Assembly (NCBI GenBank): GCA_011391755.1
Contig: JAABPZ010000091.1
Span: forward strand, 1 to 6,160
Length of the DNA stretch: 6,160 nt
Reading direction: 5' to 3'
From: Methanothrix sp.
GTDB taxonomy: Archaea > Halobacteriota > Methanosarcinia > Methanotrichales > Methanotrichaceae
Part shown: in pieces, positions 1 through 5,705 of the stretch
Position numbering within the stretch: position 1 is the stretch's first letter
How the letters are laid out: every line of letters begins with the position of its first letter
Translations under genes and position numbers: made by a program
Notes under the pieces: generated by a model
The model's database searches: none
Told to the model about the DNA's origin: nothing
Seen by the model: only the letters and a program-made list of their open reading frames with translations

Positions 1-277
1 TCTCCAGCATGTAAGGATTCAGGCCCGCTTTGGCAATCGCCCGGCGAAAGGTGGGCTCGTGCAGGCGGGGCGAGCAGGCGGCCACTACCACGCGATCAAG
101 TTTAAGCTCTGCAATATCTTTCTGGATCTGTTCCTGGCCGATGTCGGAGCAGGAGAACTGCAAATCGCGGGCTTTTGCCACATCGGGAAGCTTCTCGGCA
201 AAGCTCAACAGATCTTCCATGTTCAAGACGCCGGCGATATTCAGGCCGCAGTGACAGACGTAAACACCAATGGGCAT
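1..277 (-). CDS. hdrA: CoB-CoM heterodisulfide reductase iron-sulfur subunit A, N-terminal part (runs off the window)
   Basis: HdrA is the flavin- and iron-sulfur-carrying subunit of cytoplasmic heterodisulfide reductase, which in methanogens handles electrons for CoM-S-S-CoB reduction and flavin-based electron bifurcation. Only the first 92 residues are here; the gene continues past base 1. They match my recollection of the HdrA N-terminal domain: it opens MPIGVYVCHCG, followed by a CSDIGQE segment and VVAACSPRLHEPTFRRA. The cysteines at residues 8, 10, 43 and 68 fit the extra iron-sulfur cluster site of this domain. The ATG at 277-275 is the natural start because an in-frame TGA lies only two codons upstream (286-284). 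There is no strong Shine-Dalgarno; a TATA-like stretch about 30 bases upstream suggests a very short leader. The flavin and ferredoxin domains cannot be seen, so an HdrA-like paralogue is possible, but the family assignment is solid. Confidence 0.9.
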   Translation of the reverse strand, partial: MPIGVYVCHCGLNIAGVLNMEDLLSFAEKLPDVAKARDLQFSCSDIGQEQIQKDIAELKLDRVVVAACSPRLHEPTFRRAIAKAGLNPYMLE

Positions 278-298
278 GAGACTTCAGTGGTATGAACG

Positions 299-315
299 CT
301 TTAAGTCACTTAAAG
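299..315. promoter_or_regulatory. 17-bp perfect palindrome in the hdrA promoter (putative operator/TATA region)
   Basis: CTTTAAGTCACTTAAAG reads the same on both strands around one central base (8+1+8). It ends 22 bases before the hdrA ATG. Its AT-rich arm, read on the minus strand, is where a TATA box would be expected for a nearly leaderless hdrA transcript. A regulator bound here would compete with TBP, so it could be a repressor operator. The symmetry is seen directly; the operator role is inference. Confidence 0.5.
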
Positions 316-586
316 TTTTGCCATTGAGATTGTTACTTTGCCGTTCGCGCCCTCTCGCATACTTGAGCCATCCCAGATAATGGCTGGCGTTACCACCGCA
401 TAGCGTTAAGCACTATCAATCTCCTTGGCCCACAGGTGGCGTTATCGTCTGTCTAACTGATGTAATACATTTAAATAAGTCTCACGGATAATTAGCCAAT
501 AAATCTGTCTATATGGCTCCTATTTTTCTTGATCGTTCCCATAAGTTTATATCTTACTAATATTAATTATTATTTGAGTTATCAAA
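316..586. other. Intergenic region between divergent hdrA and the small membrane protein gene
   Basis: I find no convincing gene here. The half nearer hdrA is of mixed composition and the half nearer 587 becomes AT-rich. It contains TATA-like stretches at about 469-477 and 546-552 facing right. The hexamer GCGTTA occurs three times (387, 403, 439) at unequal spacing, with no clear meaning. No tRNA-like or CRISPR-like structure is visible. Confidence 0.5.
546..552 (+). promoter_or_regulatory. Probable archaeal TATA box for the small membrane protein gene
   Basis: TTTATAT matches the archaeal TATA-box consensus and lies about 35-41 bases before the ATG at 587. That would place transcription start roughly 10 bases upstream of the codon. 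No Shine-Dalgarno lies between, which agrees with a short-leader transcript. Confidence 0.45.
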
Positions 587-832
587 ATGAACAGGCTTCA
601 TTTGCTCTCCATCTTGCTGGAGGCGGTCGTGGCAGCTCTGGGCGTAATGCTGGCCATCCGCAAGAAGAAAATGTACGGCTGGTGCATAGCCGTCACCTTT
701 GTACTTTACGTGGTCTATGATCTGGCAAATCTTCTGGCTTTGAATATCTCAGAGGATACACTGTATATGATTTTCTTCGTGGCCACCCTTTCCATTCTCT
801 GGGCGGTCTGGAACATCTTCCTGGAAGCTTAA
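587..832 (+). CDS. Small three-helix integral membrane protein, function unknown
   Basis: This is an 81-residue, strongly hydrophobic protein with three predicted transmembrane helices, roughly residues 4-24, 30-52 and 58-79. A positive loop, RKKK at 25-28, separates helices 1 and 2, which suggests that loop faces the cytoplasm. There is no signal peptide beyond the first helix and no catalytic motif. Helix 2 carries an intramembrane Tyr-Asp pair (44-45), and aromatic residues (W72, W75, F78) mark the end of helix 3. I recall similar short uncharacterised proteins in methanogens but cannot name a family. The start has a good TATA box upstream and no competing ATG. The TIR gene follows 45 bases later on the same strand, so cotranscription is plausible. 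The coding call is firm; function is unknown. Confidence 0.8.
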   Translation: MNRLHLLSILLEAVVAALGVMLAIRKKKMYGWCIAVTFVLYVVYDLANLLALNISEDTLYMIFFVATLSILWAVWNIFLEA

Positions 833-877
833 GGGCAACAGTCAGCCTTTTGAAGAAAGCACACTAATAATAACAAG

Positions 878-1438
878 ATGATCTCCAAAGTCTACATCTC
901 CCACAGCCCTGCGGATGAGGATCTGGCCCTGCAGCTCGCTCGCGCCCTGTGGCGGGTGGGCCTGGAAAGCTACGTTGCTCTCTATAATCTGTCACCAGCC
1001 ATCTCTTTAGCCGAGCGGGCCTCATTCGGCCTTCGTAACTCTGAGTGCCTGGTGGCCCTGCTGACCGAGAAAGGCTCACTGTCTCCAGAGGTCTGCCAGG
1101 AGATCGGCCTGGCCAGGGGCCTGGATCTGCTCATCATCCCCCTGCAAGAGGAGGGAGCAAAGCTTCCCTTCTTCATCGAGCACCTGCGGCCCCAGCTCTT
1201 CCGGGAGGAGAGATATGCCGATGCCGTCGGGCTTTTGATCAAGACCCTGCGAGAGCTCTCTCGGCTGGAGTGGCTCACGGTTGCCTGTCCCAAATGCGGG
1301 GAGGAGATGACGCAATATCTCACGCCCCAGGAAGAGGTGGAGGAAGCGCTGGCCGGTGCCGGGTGGCTGGAGACGGTCTGCTCCTACTGCCAGAACCGGA
1401 TCCGCCTGGATGCGAGGACGTTTGAGCCCGTTCGTTGA
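878..1438 (+). CDS. TIR-domain protein with C-terminal zinc-ribbon-like cysteines
   Basis: This 186-residue protein has two parts. Residues 3 to about 125 read as a TIR fold. The first strand and loop are KVYISHSPADEDLALQLA, a second strand is ECLVALLT, and then comes SPEVCQEIGLA with Glu75 where TIR NADases carry their catalytic glutamate, followed by DLLIIPL. Residues 137-171 hold two Cys pairs, CPKC (137/140) and CSYC (168/171), spaced as in a zinc ribbon. Prokaryotic TIR proteins often cleave NAD+ or make cyclic ADP-ribose-type signals in antiviral defence, but some only mediate protein contacts; activity here is inference. It follows a small membrane protein by 45 bases and its last codons overlap the start of a restriction-operon remnant, suggesting defence context. 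The end may therefore have been reshaped by that rearrangement. No clear Shine-Dalgarno precedes the ATG. Confidence 0.8.
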   Translation: MISKVYISHSPADEDLALQLARALWRVGLESYVALYNLSPAISLAERASFGLRNSECLVALLTEKGSLSPEVCQEIGLARGLDLLIIPLQEEGAKLPFFIEHLRPQLFREERYADAVGLLIKTLRELSRLEWLTVACPKCGEEMTQYLTPQEEVEEALAGAGWLETVCSYCQNRIRLDARTFEPVR

Positions 1439-1511
1439 GGCGATCTTCTCGGCGCTTGAGGCAGGGGTGATTGAAATGACAGTTCCCGACAAACCCAACA
1501 GTCGGCTTCAG
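1431..1511 (+). pseudogene. C-terminal winged-helix tail of a restriction-operon accessory protein (remnant)
   Basis: In the frame that continues into the HsdR fragment, this stretch reads FVEAIFSALEAGVIEMTVP and then DKPNSRLQ. I recall this as the end of the winged-helix domain of AlbA_2/AAA_4-type ATP-binding or Fic-like proteins, which often sit in type I restriction-modification operons. In those proteins SRLQ is normally followed by KYRLT-like residues; here the match stops. The rest of the gene is missing, and the fragment overlaps the last 8 bases of the TIR gene in another frame. It is therefore a deletion scar, not a working gene. The family link is from memory and moderately certain. 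Confidence 0.5.
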
Positions 1512-1538
1512 AACATCTTTGCAGAGAGGGAAATCAAA

Positions 1539-1866
1539 ATGAGCACCATCGACAAACCGGAACGGGTCACGCAAAACCGCGTCATTGCCCACTTCCGCCA
1601 TGAGCTGGGCTATCGCTATCTCGGCGACTGGACAGACCGAGGCGGGTAAGGTCACGTAAACCGTACACCTCATCAACTGGAAAGACCCAGCCAAAAATGA
1701 TTTTGCCATCGTCGAAGAGGTAACCCTCAAAGGCAACCTGGAGCGGCGGCCCGACATCGTGCTCTACGTCAACGGCATGGTCGTGGGCGTGCTGGAGCTG
1801 AAACGAAGCTCCGTCACTATCGGCGACGGCATCCGCCAGAACCTTTCCAACCAGCAGCCCGAATTC
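1539..1866 (+). pseudogene. hsdR: Type I restriction enzyme R subunit, N-terminal nuclease fragment (frameshifted, internally deleted)
   Basis: HsdR is the ATP-dependent translocase and nuclease subunit of type I restriction systems, normally about 1000 residues. Two pieces of its N-terminus remain. The first begins at ATG 1539 (MSTIDKPERVTQNRVIAHF) and runs to GDWTDR near 1640, with a GAGGGA ribosome site upstream. That frame hits TAA at 1647-1649. The second lies in another frame from about 1660, reading TVHLINWKDPAKNDFAIVEE and on to NQQPEF at 1866. It follows a TAA at 1657-1659 and has lost the roughly 60-residue linker I would expect between the pieces. It still carries the PD-(D/E)xK nuclease core: the Asp in RRPDIVLYV and Glu-x-Lys in VLELKRSS. 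The helicase motor and C-terminus are absent. No functional protein can be made, and no hsdM or hsdS is in the window. Confidence 0.85.
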
Positions 1867-1937
1867 AAGCTGAACTGTATCAGATCGCAACAAGAGAAGA
1901 TCCTGGCTCAAGAGCGCGAAACGCCATTGCTCGCCAA

Positions 1938-2069
1938 ATGGTGCACTTGTTGGAACCCACACACAATGCTCGTTTCGTCTCGCTGATGGACTGCTTCGTG
2001 CCCAAGTGGCAATTCTACAGGGAGACACTAAACCGCCTGCCGGTTCGGCTTGAGCATTGGGATTACTGA
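1938..2069 (+). pseudogene. C-terminal fragment of a YgjP/M48-like (DUF45) metallopeptidase
   Basis: The frame ending at TGA 2067-2069 reads MVHLLEPTHNARF, then SLMDCFVPKWQFYRETLNRLP and HWDY. This matches my recollection of the tail of YgjP-like zinc metallopeptidases (His...His-x-x-x-Phe, then P-x-W...LNxLP), often encoded right after hsdR in type I restriction operons. The normal HExxH opening should read about HEMVH; here the residues before MVH are RQ, so the first His and catalytic Glu are lost. The frame stays open upstream to about 1863 (through ELYQIATRED), but I do not recognise that part. It is the third piece of the collapsed operon and is surely non-functional. Confidence 0.65.
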
Positions 2070-2120
2070 AAGTGAGGTGAGCCGCCAAGCGCAGAGCCTT
2101 CTCCAGGATGCTCATCCATT

Positions 2121-2142
2121 AATAATAAAAATATGAGGCCTC
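2121..2142 (-). terminator. Probable gdhA transcription terminator
   Basis: On the minus strand, about 80-100 bases past the GDH stop, the 8-base palindrome GAGGCCTC (2142-2135) is followed directly by the T-rich run ATATTTTTATTATT. Archaeal RNA polymerase stops at oligo-T, with or without a hairpin. Two further small stem-loops lie between it and the stop: 2174-2192 (7-base arms, one mismatch) and 2157-2168 (4-base arms, TGTT loop). Confidence 0.5.
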
Positions 2143-2224
2143 TGCGTCCCTATAATGGGCTGTTGCCCGAGGGGAGGGGCGCAAAGCACCTCTGCTGCTG
2201 TTGGTGGTTTTGATCTAATCTAAT

Positions 2225-3472
2225 CTAAACCCAGCCGCGTGTCTTCATGGCATCGACGACACGGGCCACGGCGACTGTGTAGGCTGCCTGACGCATGTTT
2301 ATATTGTACTGCTTGGAGGCGGCCAGGACGGCCTGGTAGGCCACTGTCATCCTCTCATCGAGCCGTGTGTAGACCTCATCCAGGGTCCAGCTGTAGCGGG
2401 CGATGTTCTGAACCATCTCAAAGTAAGAGACAGTCACACCGCCGGCATTGGCCAGGAAGTCGGGAATGACATGCACCTTGTTCTGGAAGAGGATAGCGTC
2501 AGCTTCCGGTGTGGTGGGGCCGTTGGCCAGCTCAATGATGACCTTGGCCTTGATCTTGCCGGCGTTATCCTTGGTTATGACGTTCTCCAAAGCGGCTGCA
2601 ATGAGAATGTCTACATCCAGCTCCAGGATCTCTTCATTGCTGATCTTCTTGGCGCCGGGGATATTGGCGACCGTGGAGGTCTCCGCCTTGACGCGGGCTG
2701 CCACATCGGCTTCTATGCCGGCGGCATTGAACGCGCCGCCCTTGGAGTCGCTGACGGCGACTACCTTGCTGCCGAAGAGCTCTTTGACCAGAGAATGGGC
2801 AAAGCTGCCGGCATTGCCGTATCCCTGAATGGCTACAGTGGACTTGGCCAGGTCGATGTGAAACTCCTTGGCTGCCTCACGTAGGGTGAACAGTCCGCCG
2901 CGTGCTGTGGAGTCGCCCCTACCCAGGGATCCGCCCACCACCAGAGGCTTGCCGGTGATCATTCCAAAGCTGTTTGAGCCGACATGTTTGGAGTACTGAT
3001 CCATCATCCAGGCCATCATCTGAGGAGTGGTGTAAACATCAGGTGCGGGCACGTCCTTCGCCGGGCCGATGTTTTCCCACAGCATATCGACGTAGCCACG
3101 ACAGAGGCGCTCCTGCTCGCCCATGGACAATTCCTTGGGGTTACAGATGACTCCGCCTTTGCCGCCACCCAGAGGCAGGCCGAGAAGAGAACACTTCCAG
3201 GTCATCCAGGCAGAGAGAGCCCGCACGGTGTCCACGGTCTCATCAGGATGGAAGCGAATGCCGCCTTTGCAGGGGCCCAGAGCATCGTTATATTGAACTC
3301 TAAAGCCCTGGAAGATCTTCAGGCTGCCGTCGTCCATGCGTACCGGGATAGATACGTGGAACTCTCGCCTGGGGTGCCTAAGAAACTCATGCACTCCAGC
3401 ATCCAGGTTCAGAATCTTTGCACAATCGGCGAGTTGTTTCTGGGATATCTCAAAGGGATTCGGTTTGGACAT
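2225..3472 (-). CDS. gdhA: Glutamate dehydrogenase (Glu/Leu/Phe/Val dehydrogenase family)
   Basis: This cytoplasmic enzyme interconverts 2-oxoglutarate plus ammonia and glutamate using NAD(P)H. The protein is 415 residues from this start, the normal size for hexameric archaeal GDH. Substrate-site residues are present: GPCKGGIRFHP (Lys69), MTWK (Lys93), the catalytic lysine in PLGGGKGG (Lys105) and Asp145 in KDVPAPDVYT. The Rossmann fingerprint GYGNAG is at 217-222 and ELANGPTTPEAD lies further on. I chose the ATG at 3472 because GGAG (3485-3482) sits 9 bases before it. The ATG three codons upstream (3481) directly abuts that GGAG and would be poorly served. The second strand of the nucleotide fold ends VAVSDSKGG, which does not settle NAD versus NADP. 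It is divergent from hisH and monocistronic, with a TATA-like box near 3550. Leu or Val dehydrogenase is unlikely at this length and motif set. Confidence 0.95.
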   Translation of the reverse strand: MSKPNPFEISQKQLADCAKILNLDAGVHEFLRHPRREFHVSIPVRMDDGSLKIFQGFRVQYNDALGPCKGGIRFHPDETVDTVRALSAWMTWKCSLLGLPLGGGKGGVICNPKELSMGEQERLCRGYVDMLWENIGPAKDVPAPDVYTTPQMMAWMMDQYSKHVGSNSFGMITGKPLVVGGSLGRGDSTARGGLFTLREAAKEFHIDLAKSTVAIQGYGNAGSFAHSLVKELFGSKVVAVSDSKGGAFNAAGIEADVAARVKAETSTVANIPGAKKISNEEILELDVDILIAAALENVITKDNAGKIKAKVIIELANGPTTPEADAILFQNKVHVIPDFLANAGGVTVSYFEMVQNIARYSWTLDEVYTRLDERMTVAYQAVLAASKQYNINMRQAAYTVAVARVVDAMKTRGWV

Positions 3473-3481
3473 TTTTAGCAT

Positions 3482-3485
3482 CTCC
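3482..3485 (-). promoter_or_regulatory. Shine-Dalgarno that decides the gdhA start
   Basis: GGAG on the minus strand lies 9 bases before ATG 3472 and has zero spacing to ATG 3481. This favours the MSKPNPFEIS start over MLKMSKPN. Confidence 0.6.
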
Positions 3486-3544
3486 GTTTAGCATCTACCC
3501 AAATCTTTATGTTTAACTGATGATAGCCTCTGTCCATCCTTAGC

Positions 3545-3554
3545 TATTTAAAAA
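3545..3554 (-). promoter_or_regulatory. Candidate TATA box for gdhA
   Basis: Read on the minus strand this is TTTTTAAATA, TATA-like, about 75 bases before the GDH start. It would give a leader of roughly 45-50 bases containing the GGAG. The near-symmetric TTTATAAA at 3567-3574 could also serve gdhA, or the opposite strand. Confidence 0.4.
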
Positions 3555-3754
3555 TTATGGGTTAACTTTATAAACTATGAAGGAGGCCGGAAATGCCATG
3601 GTGGCCTATTTAAGCTTTTGCAATTAATAAATTTATCAAAAGATATGAGTATATTAAGACCTCATTGGATATTAGTATTGTCATTGCAACTCTAATTCGT
3701 AAAAATTCGCAATAAAACTTAGCTACAAAAATTCAATTGCATGCCAAAATGGGG

Positions 3755-3765
3755 GTTGGCCCAAC
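3755..3765. repeat. 11-bp perfect palindrome in hisH leader
   Basis: GTTGGCCCAAC is symmetric around its central C. It lies 17 bases upstream of the larger palindrome at 3783-3798. It could be a short hairpin or a protein site; on its own it is weak. Confidence 0.35.
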
Positions 3766-3782
3766 AATGCTGCTTCGCAGAA

Positions 3783-3798
3783 CGGAAAAGCTTTTCCG
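3783..3798. promoter_or_regulatory. 16-bp perfect palindrome upstream of hisH (putative operator or leader hairpin)
   Basis: CGGAAAAGCTTTTCCG is its own reverse complement with no spacer, 58 bases before the hisH ATG. A gapless palindrome forms a poor hairpin loop, so a site for a dimeric DNA-binding protein is more likely than an attenuator. The symmetry is observed; the role is inferred. Confidence 0.45.
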
Positions 3799-3842
3799 GC
3801 GACCAGTGCCAAATGCGATAGGATCAATTGGTGCAAATGCAA

Positions 3843-3848
3843 GAAGGA
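3843..3848 (+). promoter_or_regulatory. Shine-Dalgarno that decides the hisH start
   Basis: GAAGGA lies 8 bases before ATG 3857, the start that yields the conserved [12 protein letters not shown] opening of HisH. Confidence 0.65.
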
Positions 3849-3856
3849 TAAAAACG

Positions 3857-4462
3857 ATGACGATTGCCATAGTGGATTACGGGATGGGCAACCTGTTCAG
3901 CATCTATAACGCTCTGGACTATGTGGGTGGCTCACCGAAGATTATAAGCGAGCCTGATGAACTTGCCGGAGTAGGGGGCATTGTGGTCCCGGGCGTGGGG
4001 GCCTTTGGGCAATGCATGGATCGACTCTGCCGCTTCGAGGGTGCTCTTAATAGTGCGCGAGAATGTGGGACCCCCATCTTTGCCATTTGCATAGGGCTAC
4101 AGGTCCTCTTTGAGGAGAGCGAAGAAAGCCCTACCGCCCGAGGATTGGGATGGATTAAGGGTAGAGTGGTAAAGCTGCCTTTATCGGTTATGATCCCCCA
4201 AATGGGCTGGAACAGCCTTTCCATCAAGCGCCCTGCGGAGATGCTGCAGGGGATTGAAGACGGCGATATGTTCTATTTTGTGCACTCCTATTACGGGCAG
4301 CCTGAAGACAAATCACGAATAGTTGCTACGACGAAGCATGGGGTGGATGTCACGGCAGCAATAGCCCGGGATAATATCTTTGCCACTCAGTTTCACCCCG
4401 AGAAGTCGGGCGCCAAGGGCCTGAGAATCCTGGAGAACTTTGTGAGGGCCATACGATGTTAG
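3857..4462 (+). CDS. hisH: Imidazole glycerol phosphate synthase, glutamine amidotransferase subunit
   Basis: HisH hydrolyses glutamine and passes ammonia to HisF for the fifth step of histidine synthesis. At 201 residues it is standard length. It opens [16 protein letters not shown], typical of the family. The class I amidotransferase triad is complete: Cys78 in the nucleophile elbow [10 protein letters not shown], and His180 and Glu182 in QFHPEKSG. The oxyanion-loop segment is PGVGAFG (45-51), and PQMGWN (114-119) is another HisH signature. An in-frame ATG at 3737 would add 40 arginine-rich residues unlike any HisH; the GAAGGA site before 3857 supports the shorter form. The gene overlaps hisF by 7 bases, implying translational coupling and equal output. 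The upstream palindrome at 3783-3798 may be regulatory. Confidence 0.95.
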   Translation: MTIAIVDYGMGNLFSIYNALDYVGGSPKIISEPDELAGVGGIVVPGVGAFGQCMDRLCRFEGALNSARECGTPIFAICIGLQVLFEESEESPTARGLGWIKGRVVKLPLSVMIPQMGWNSLSIKRPAEMLQGIEDGDMFYFVHSYYGQPEDKSRIVATTKHGVDVTAAIARDNIFATQFHPEKSGAKGLRILENFVRAIRC

Positions 4463-5268
4463 CGAGAAGAATAATTCCCTGTTTGGACTGCGACATGGGT
4501 GTGCCGGGCGGTCGAGTTGTCAAGGGCATCGAGTTTCAGCAGATAAGGTATGCTGGTGTCCCTTGGGAGCTGGCTGGCCAATACTATGAGGATGGTGCCG
4601 ATGAGATCGTCTTTTTGGACATCACGGCATCTCACGAGCGAAGGGAGACCATGACCAGCGTCATTAAAAAGACCTCGCGGTCGGTCTTTGTGCCACTGGC
4701 TGTAGGTGGCGGCATAAATGGTGTGGAGCCTGCAAGAGAGGTCTTCAATGCCGGTGCAGACAAGATCACTTTGAACACCTCTGCTCTAAAGCGCCCTGAG
4801 CTGATCAGCGAGATATCCGATCGATATGGAAATCAGGCAGTAGTACTGGCTATCGATGCCAAGCGGCGCTACACTTTAGAAGAAGGCCGGCACATTGTGC
4901 AAACTGAGCAAGGGCCCTGCTGGTTTGAATGCTCCTTTTATGGGGGCAGGCAGTTTACAGGCATTGACGCCATAGCCTGGGCAAGCAGAGCGGTGTCCCT
5001 GGGGGCGGGAGAGATTCTTCTCACCAGCATGGACCGGGATGGGACCTATGACGGCTTCGACATCCCTCTCACAAACGCTGTGGCCAAACGGGTAAACGTG
5101 CCCGTGATCGCCTCGGGAGGCTGCGCCAGCCCTGATCACATGCTGGAGGTCTTCAAGAAGACCGATGCATCGGCAGCGCTGGCGGCGAGCATCTTTCACT
5201 TCGGGGAGTGGAGTATCCGAAACGTGAAGACATATCTCAAAGAGAGGGGCGTGAACGTGCGCATCTGA
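4456..5268 (+). CDS. hisF: Imidazole glycerol phosphate synthase, cyclase subunit
   Basis: HisF is the (beta/alpha)8-barrel that uses HisH-derived ammonia to convert PRFAR into imidazole glycerol phosphate and AICAR. The 270-residue protein begins [13 protein letters not shown], with catalytic Asp11 at the end of strand 1. The second catalytic aspartate is Asp134 in [10 protein letters not shown], equivalent to Asp130 of the bacterial enzyme. Phosphate-binding segments VGGGI (83-87) and [10 protein letters not shown] near the C-terminus are intact. Two insertions make it longer than the usual 250-odd residues: GVPGG after strand 1, and [13 protein letters not shown] recall both in methanogen HisF proteins. 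Its ATG lies inside the last codons of hisH, with GAGG 8-9 bases before it. Together the pair form one cytoplasmic enzyme. No other his genes are in view. Confidence 0.96.
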   Translation: MLARRIIPCLDCDMGVPGGRVVKGIEFQQIRYAGVPWELAGQYYEDGADEIVFLDITASHERRETMTSVIKKTSRSVFVPLAVGGGINGVEPAREVFNAGADKITLNTSALKRPELISEISDRYGNQAVVLAIDAKRRYTLEEGRHIVQTEQGPCWFECSFYGGRQFTGIDAIAWASRAVSLGAGEILLTSMDRDGTYDGFDIPLTNAVAKRVNVPVIASGGCASPDHMLEVFKKTDASAALAASIFHFGEWSIRNVKTYLKERGVNVRI

Positions 5269-5290
5269 TGGCATTCTTATTGGGGCGTGG

Positions 5291-5303
5291 GATTTATGAT
5301 TTA
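5291..5303 (+). promoter_or_regulatory. Possible TATA-like box for the FeoA gene
   Basis: GATTTATGATTTA lies in the 79-base gap after hisF, about 50 bases before the feoA start. That fits a separate transcript with a leader of about 25 bases that includes GGAGAGG. The match to consensus is only fair, and read-through from hisF is possible. Confidence 0.3.
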
Positions 5304-5347
5304 TGCAAAGAACCAGTGAACAGTAGGATGGAGAGGATATATCAGAA

Positions 5348-5620
5348 ATGGTGCAGATAGAGCTTACCAAGGCCCCCTGCAATCAGAACCTGGAAGTCAT
5401 GACAGTTAGTGATGCCAGTTGGGAGAAGAGATTTGAGTCCATGGGCATAAGGAAAGGAAGGCACATCCGCAAAATTGCCTCTCAGCCCTTTGGCGGGCCG
5501 GTAGTAATTGAGGTAAACGGCTCGAAGATATCGCTCGGCCGCAATATCGCTGCAAAAATCGAGGTGGAGGTACTTGCCCGCCCCCTCCCGGTCTTATCTA
5601 GTACAGCTAGGCCGAAATAA
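5348..5620 (+). CDS. feoA: Stand-alone FeoA-domain protein
   Basis: This 90-residue protein has the SH3-like fold sequence of FeoA, the small cytoplasmic partner of the ferrous iron transporter FeoB. Supporting segments are KRFESMGIRKGRHI (27-40), the central QPFGGPVVIEVNG, and the closing ISLGRNIAAKIEVEVL. FeoA-like domains also occur at the end of DtxR-type regulators, but no helix-turn-helix is attached here. No feoB follows, so its partner must lie elsewhere, or this is one of the orphan FeoA paralogues. The ATG has GAGAGG 11 bases upstream, a slightly long spacing. Residues 84-90 (SSTARPK) and the stop codon lie inside the left arm of the inverted-repeat element at 5598-5705, so the natural C-terminus has probably been replaced; the domain core is intact. 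Confidence 0.85.
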   Translation: MVQIELTKAPCNQNLEVMTVSDASWEKRFESMGIRKGRHIRKIASQPFGGPVVIEVNGSKISLGRNIAAKIEVEVLARPLPVLSSTARPK

Positions 5621-5705
5621 ACCAATTTTTTGACTTCGCGGCTTCGCGTGAAACCGGACCCGGTTGAATCTCACTCATGGCTTTAATTAGGCCCAGCTGT
5701 ACTAG
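5598..5705. mobile_element. MITE-like 108-bp inverted-repeat element across the feoA/regulator junction
   Basis: The arms 5598-5621 and 5682-5705 are inverted repeats: 21 of 24 positions pair. The outer 16 (CTAGTACAGCTAGGCC against GGCCCAGCTGTACTAG) have one mismatch, which becomes a G-U wobble in the minus-strand RNA. Both ends carry CTAG, so TA may be the target duplication, as in IS630/mariner-type MITEs. The interior has two smaller symmetric motifs (CGCG/CGCG at 5637-5648; AACCGG/CCGGTT at 5652-5665). No transposase is inside. The feoA stop (5618-5620) and the regulator stop (5704-5702) both lie in the arms. It could instead be a bidirectional terminator; the two roles are compatible. 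Confidence 0.5.
5626..5631 (+). terminator. Oligo-T terminator after feoA
   Basis: Six consecutive T residues follow the feoA stop by five bases, the minimal signal for archaeal RNA polymerase termination. It lies just inside the left arm of the inverted repeat. Confidence 0.45.

Larger units (their letters stand above)
3482..3856. other. Divergent gdhA-hisH intergenic region
   Basis: The 375 bases hold no ordinary gene. The GDH-proximal 240 bases are very AT-rich, with TATA-like boxes at 3545-3554, 3567-3574 and about 3648-3658. A consensus AGGAGG (3581-3586) precedes two tiny ORFs. The hisH-proximal 120 bases are richer in GC, open in the hisH frame, and carry two palindromes (3755-3765 and 3783-3798). 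The open frame gives an alternative hisH start at 3737, but its arginine-rich product does not resemble HisH, so I treat it as untranslated leader. Confidence 0.6.

Noticed and set aside
30..295. Two plus-strand open frames over the left edge
   Set aside because: They are antisense to the clear HdrA N-terminus.
387..444. Three copies of GCGTTA
   Set aside because: Only six bases each, unequal spacing and no shared flanks; likely chance.
1045..1425. Long open frame on the plus strand within the TIR gene
   Set aside because: Gly/Ala/Arg/Pro-rich product without a family resemblance; a shadow of the TIR coding frame, which shows the recognisable domains.
1582..2115. 177-codon minus-strand open frame across the restriction remnant
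   Set aside because: The opposite strand carries recognisable HsdR and peptidase fragments; the minus frame shows no known motif and no promoter-like start.
2214..2228. TCTAA repeated three times at the gdhA stop
   Set aside because: A short slippage-type repeat with no evident role; only the last unit overlaps the stop codon.
2471..3478. Open frames antisense to gdhA
   Set aside because: They arise from the codon bias of an intact, well-recognised enzyme on the other strand.
3737..3856. Upstream in-frame extension of hisH (40 extra residues from ATG 3737)
   Set aside because: The added segment is arginine-rich and unlike any HisH; the conserved opening and a well-spaced GAAGGA favour 3857.
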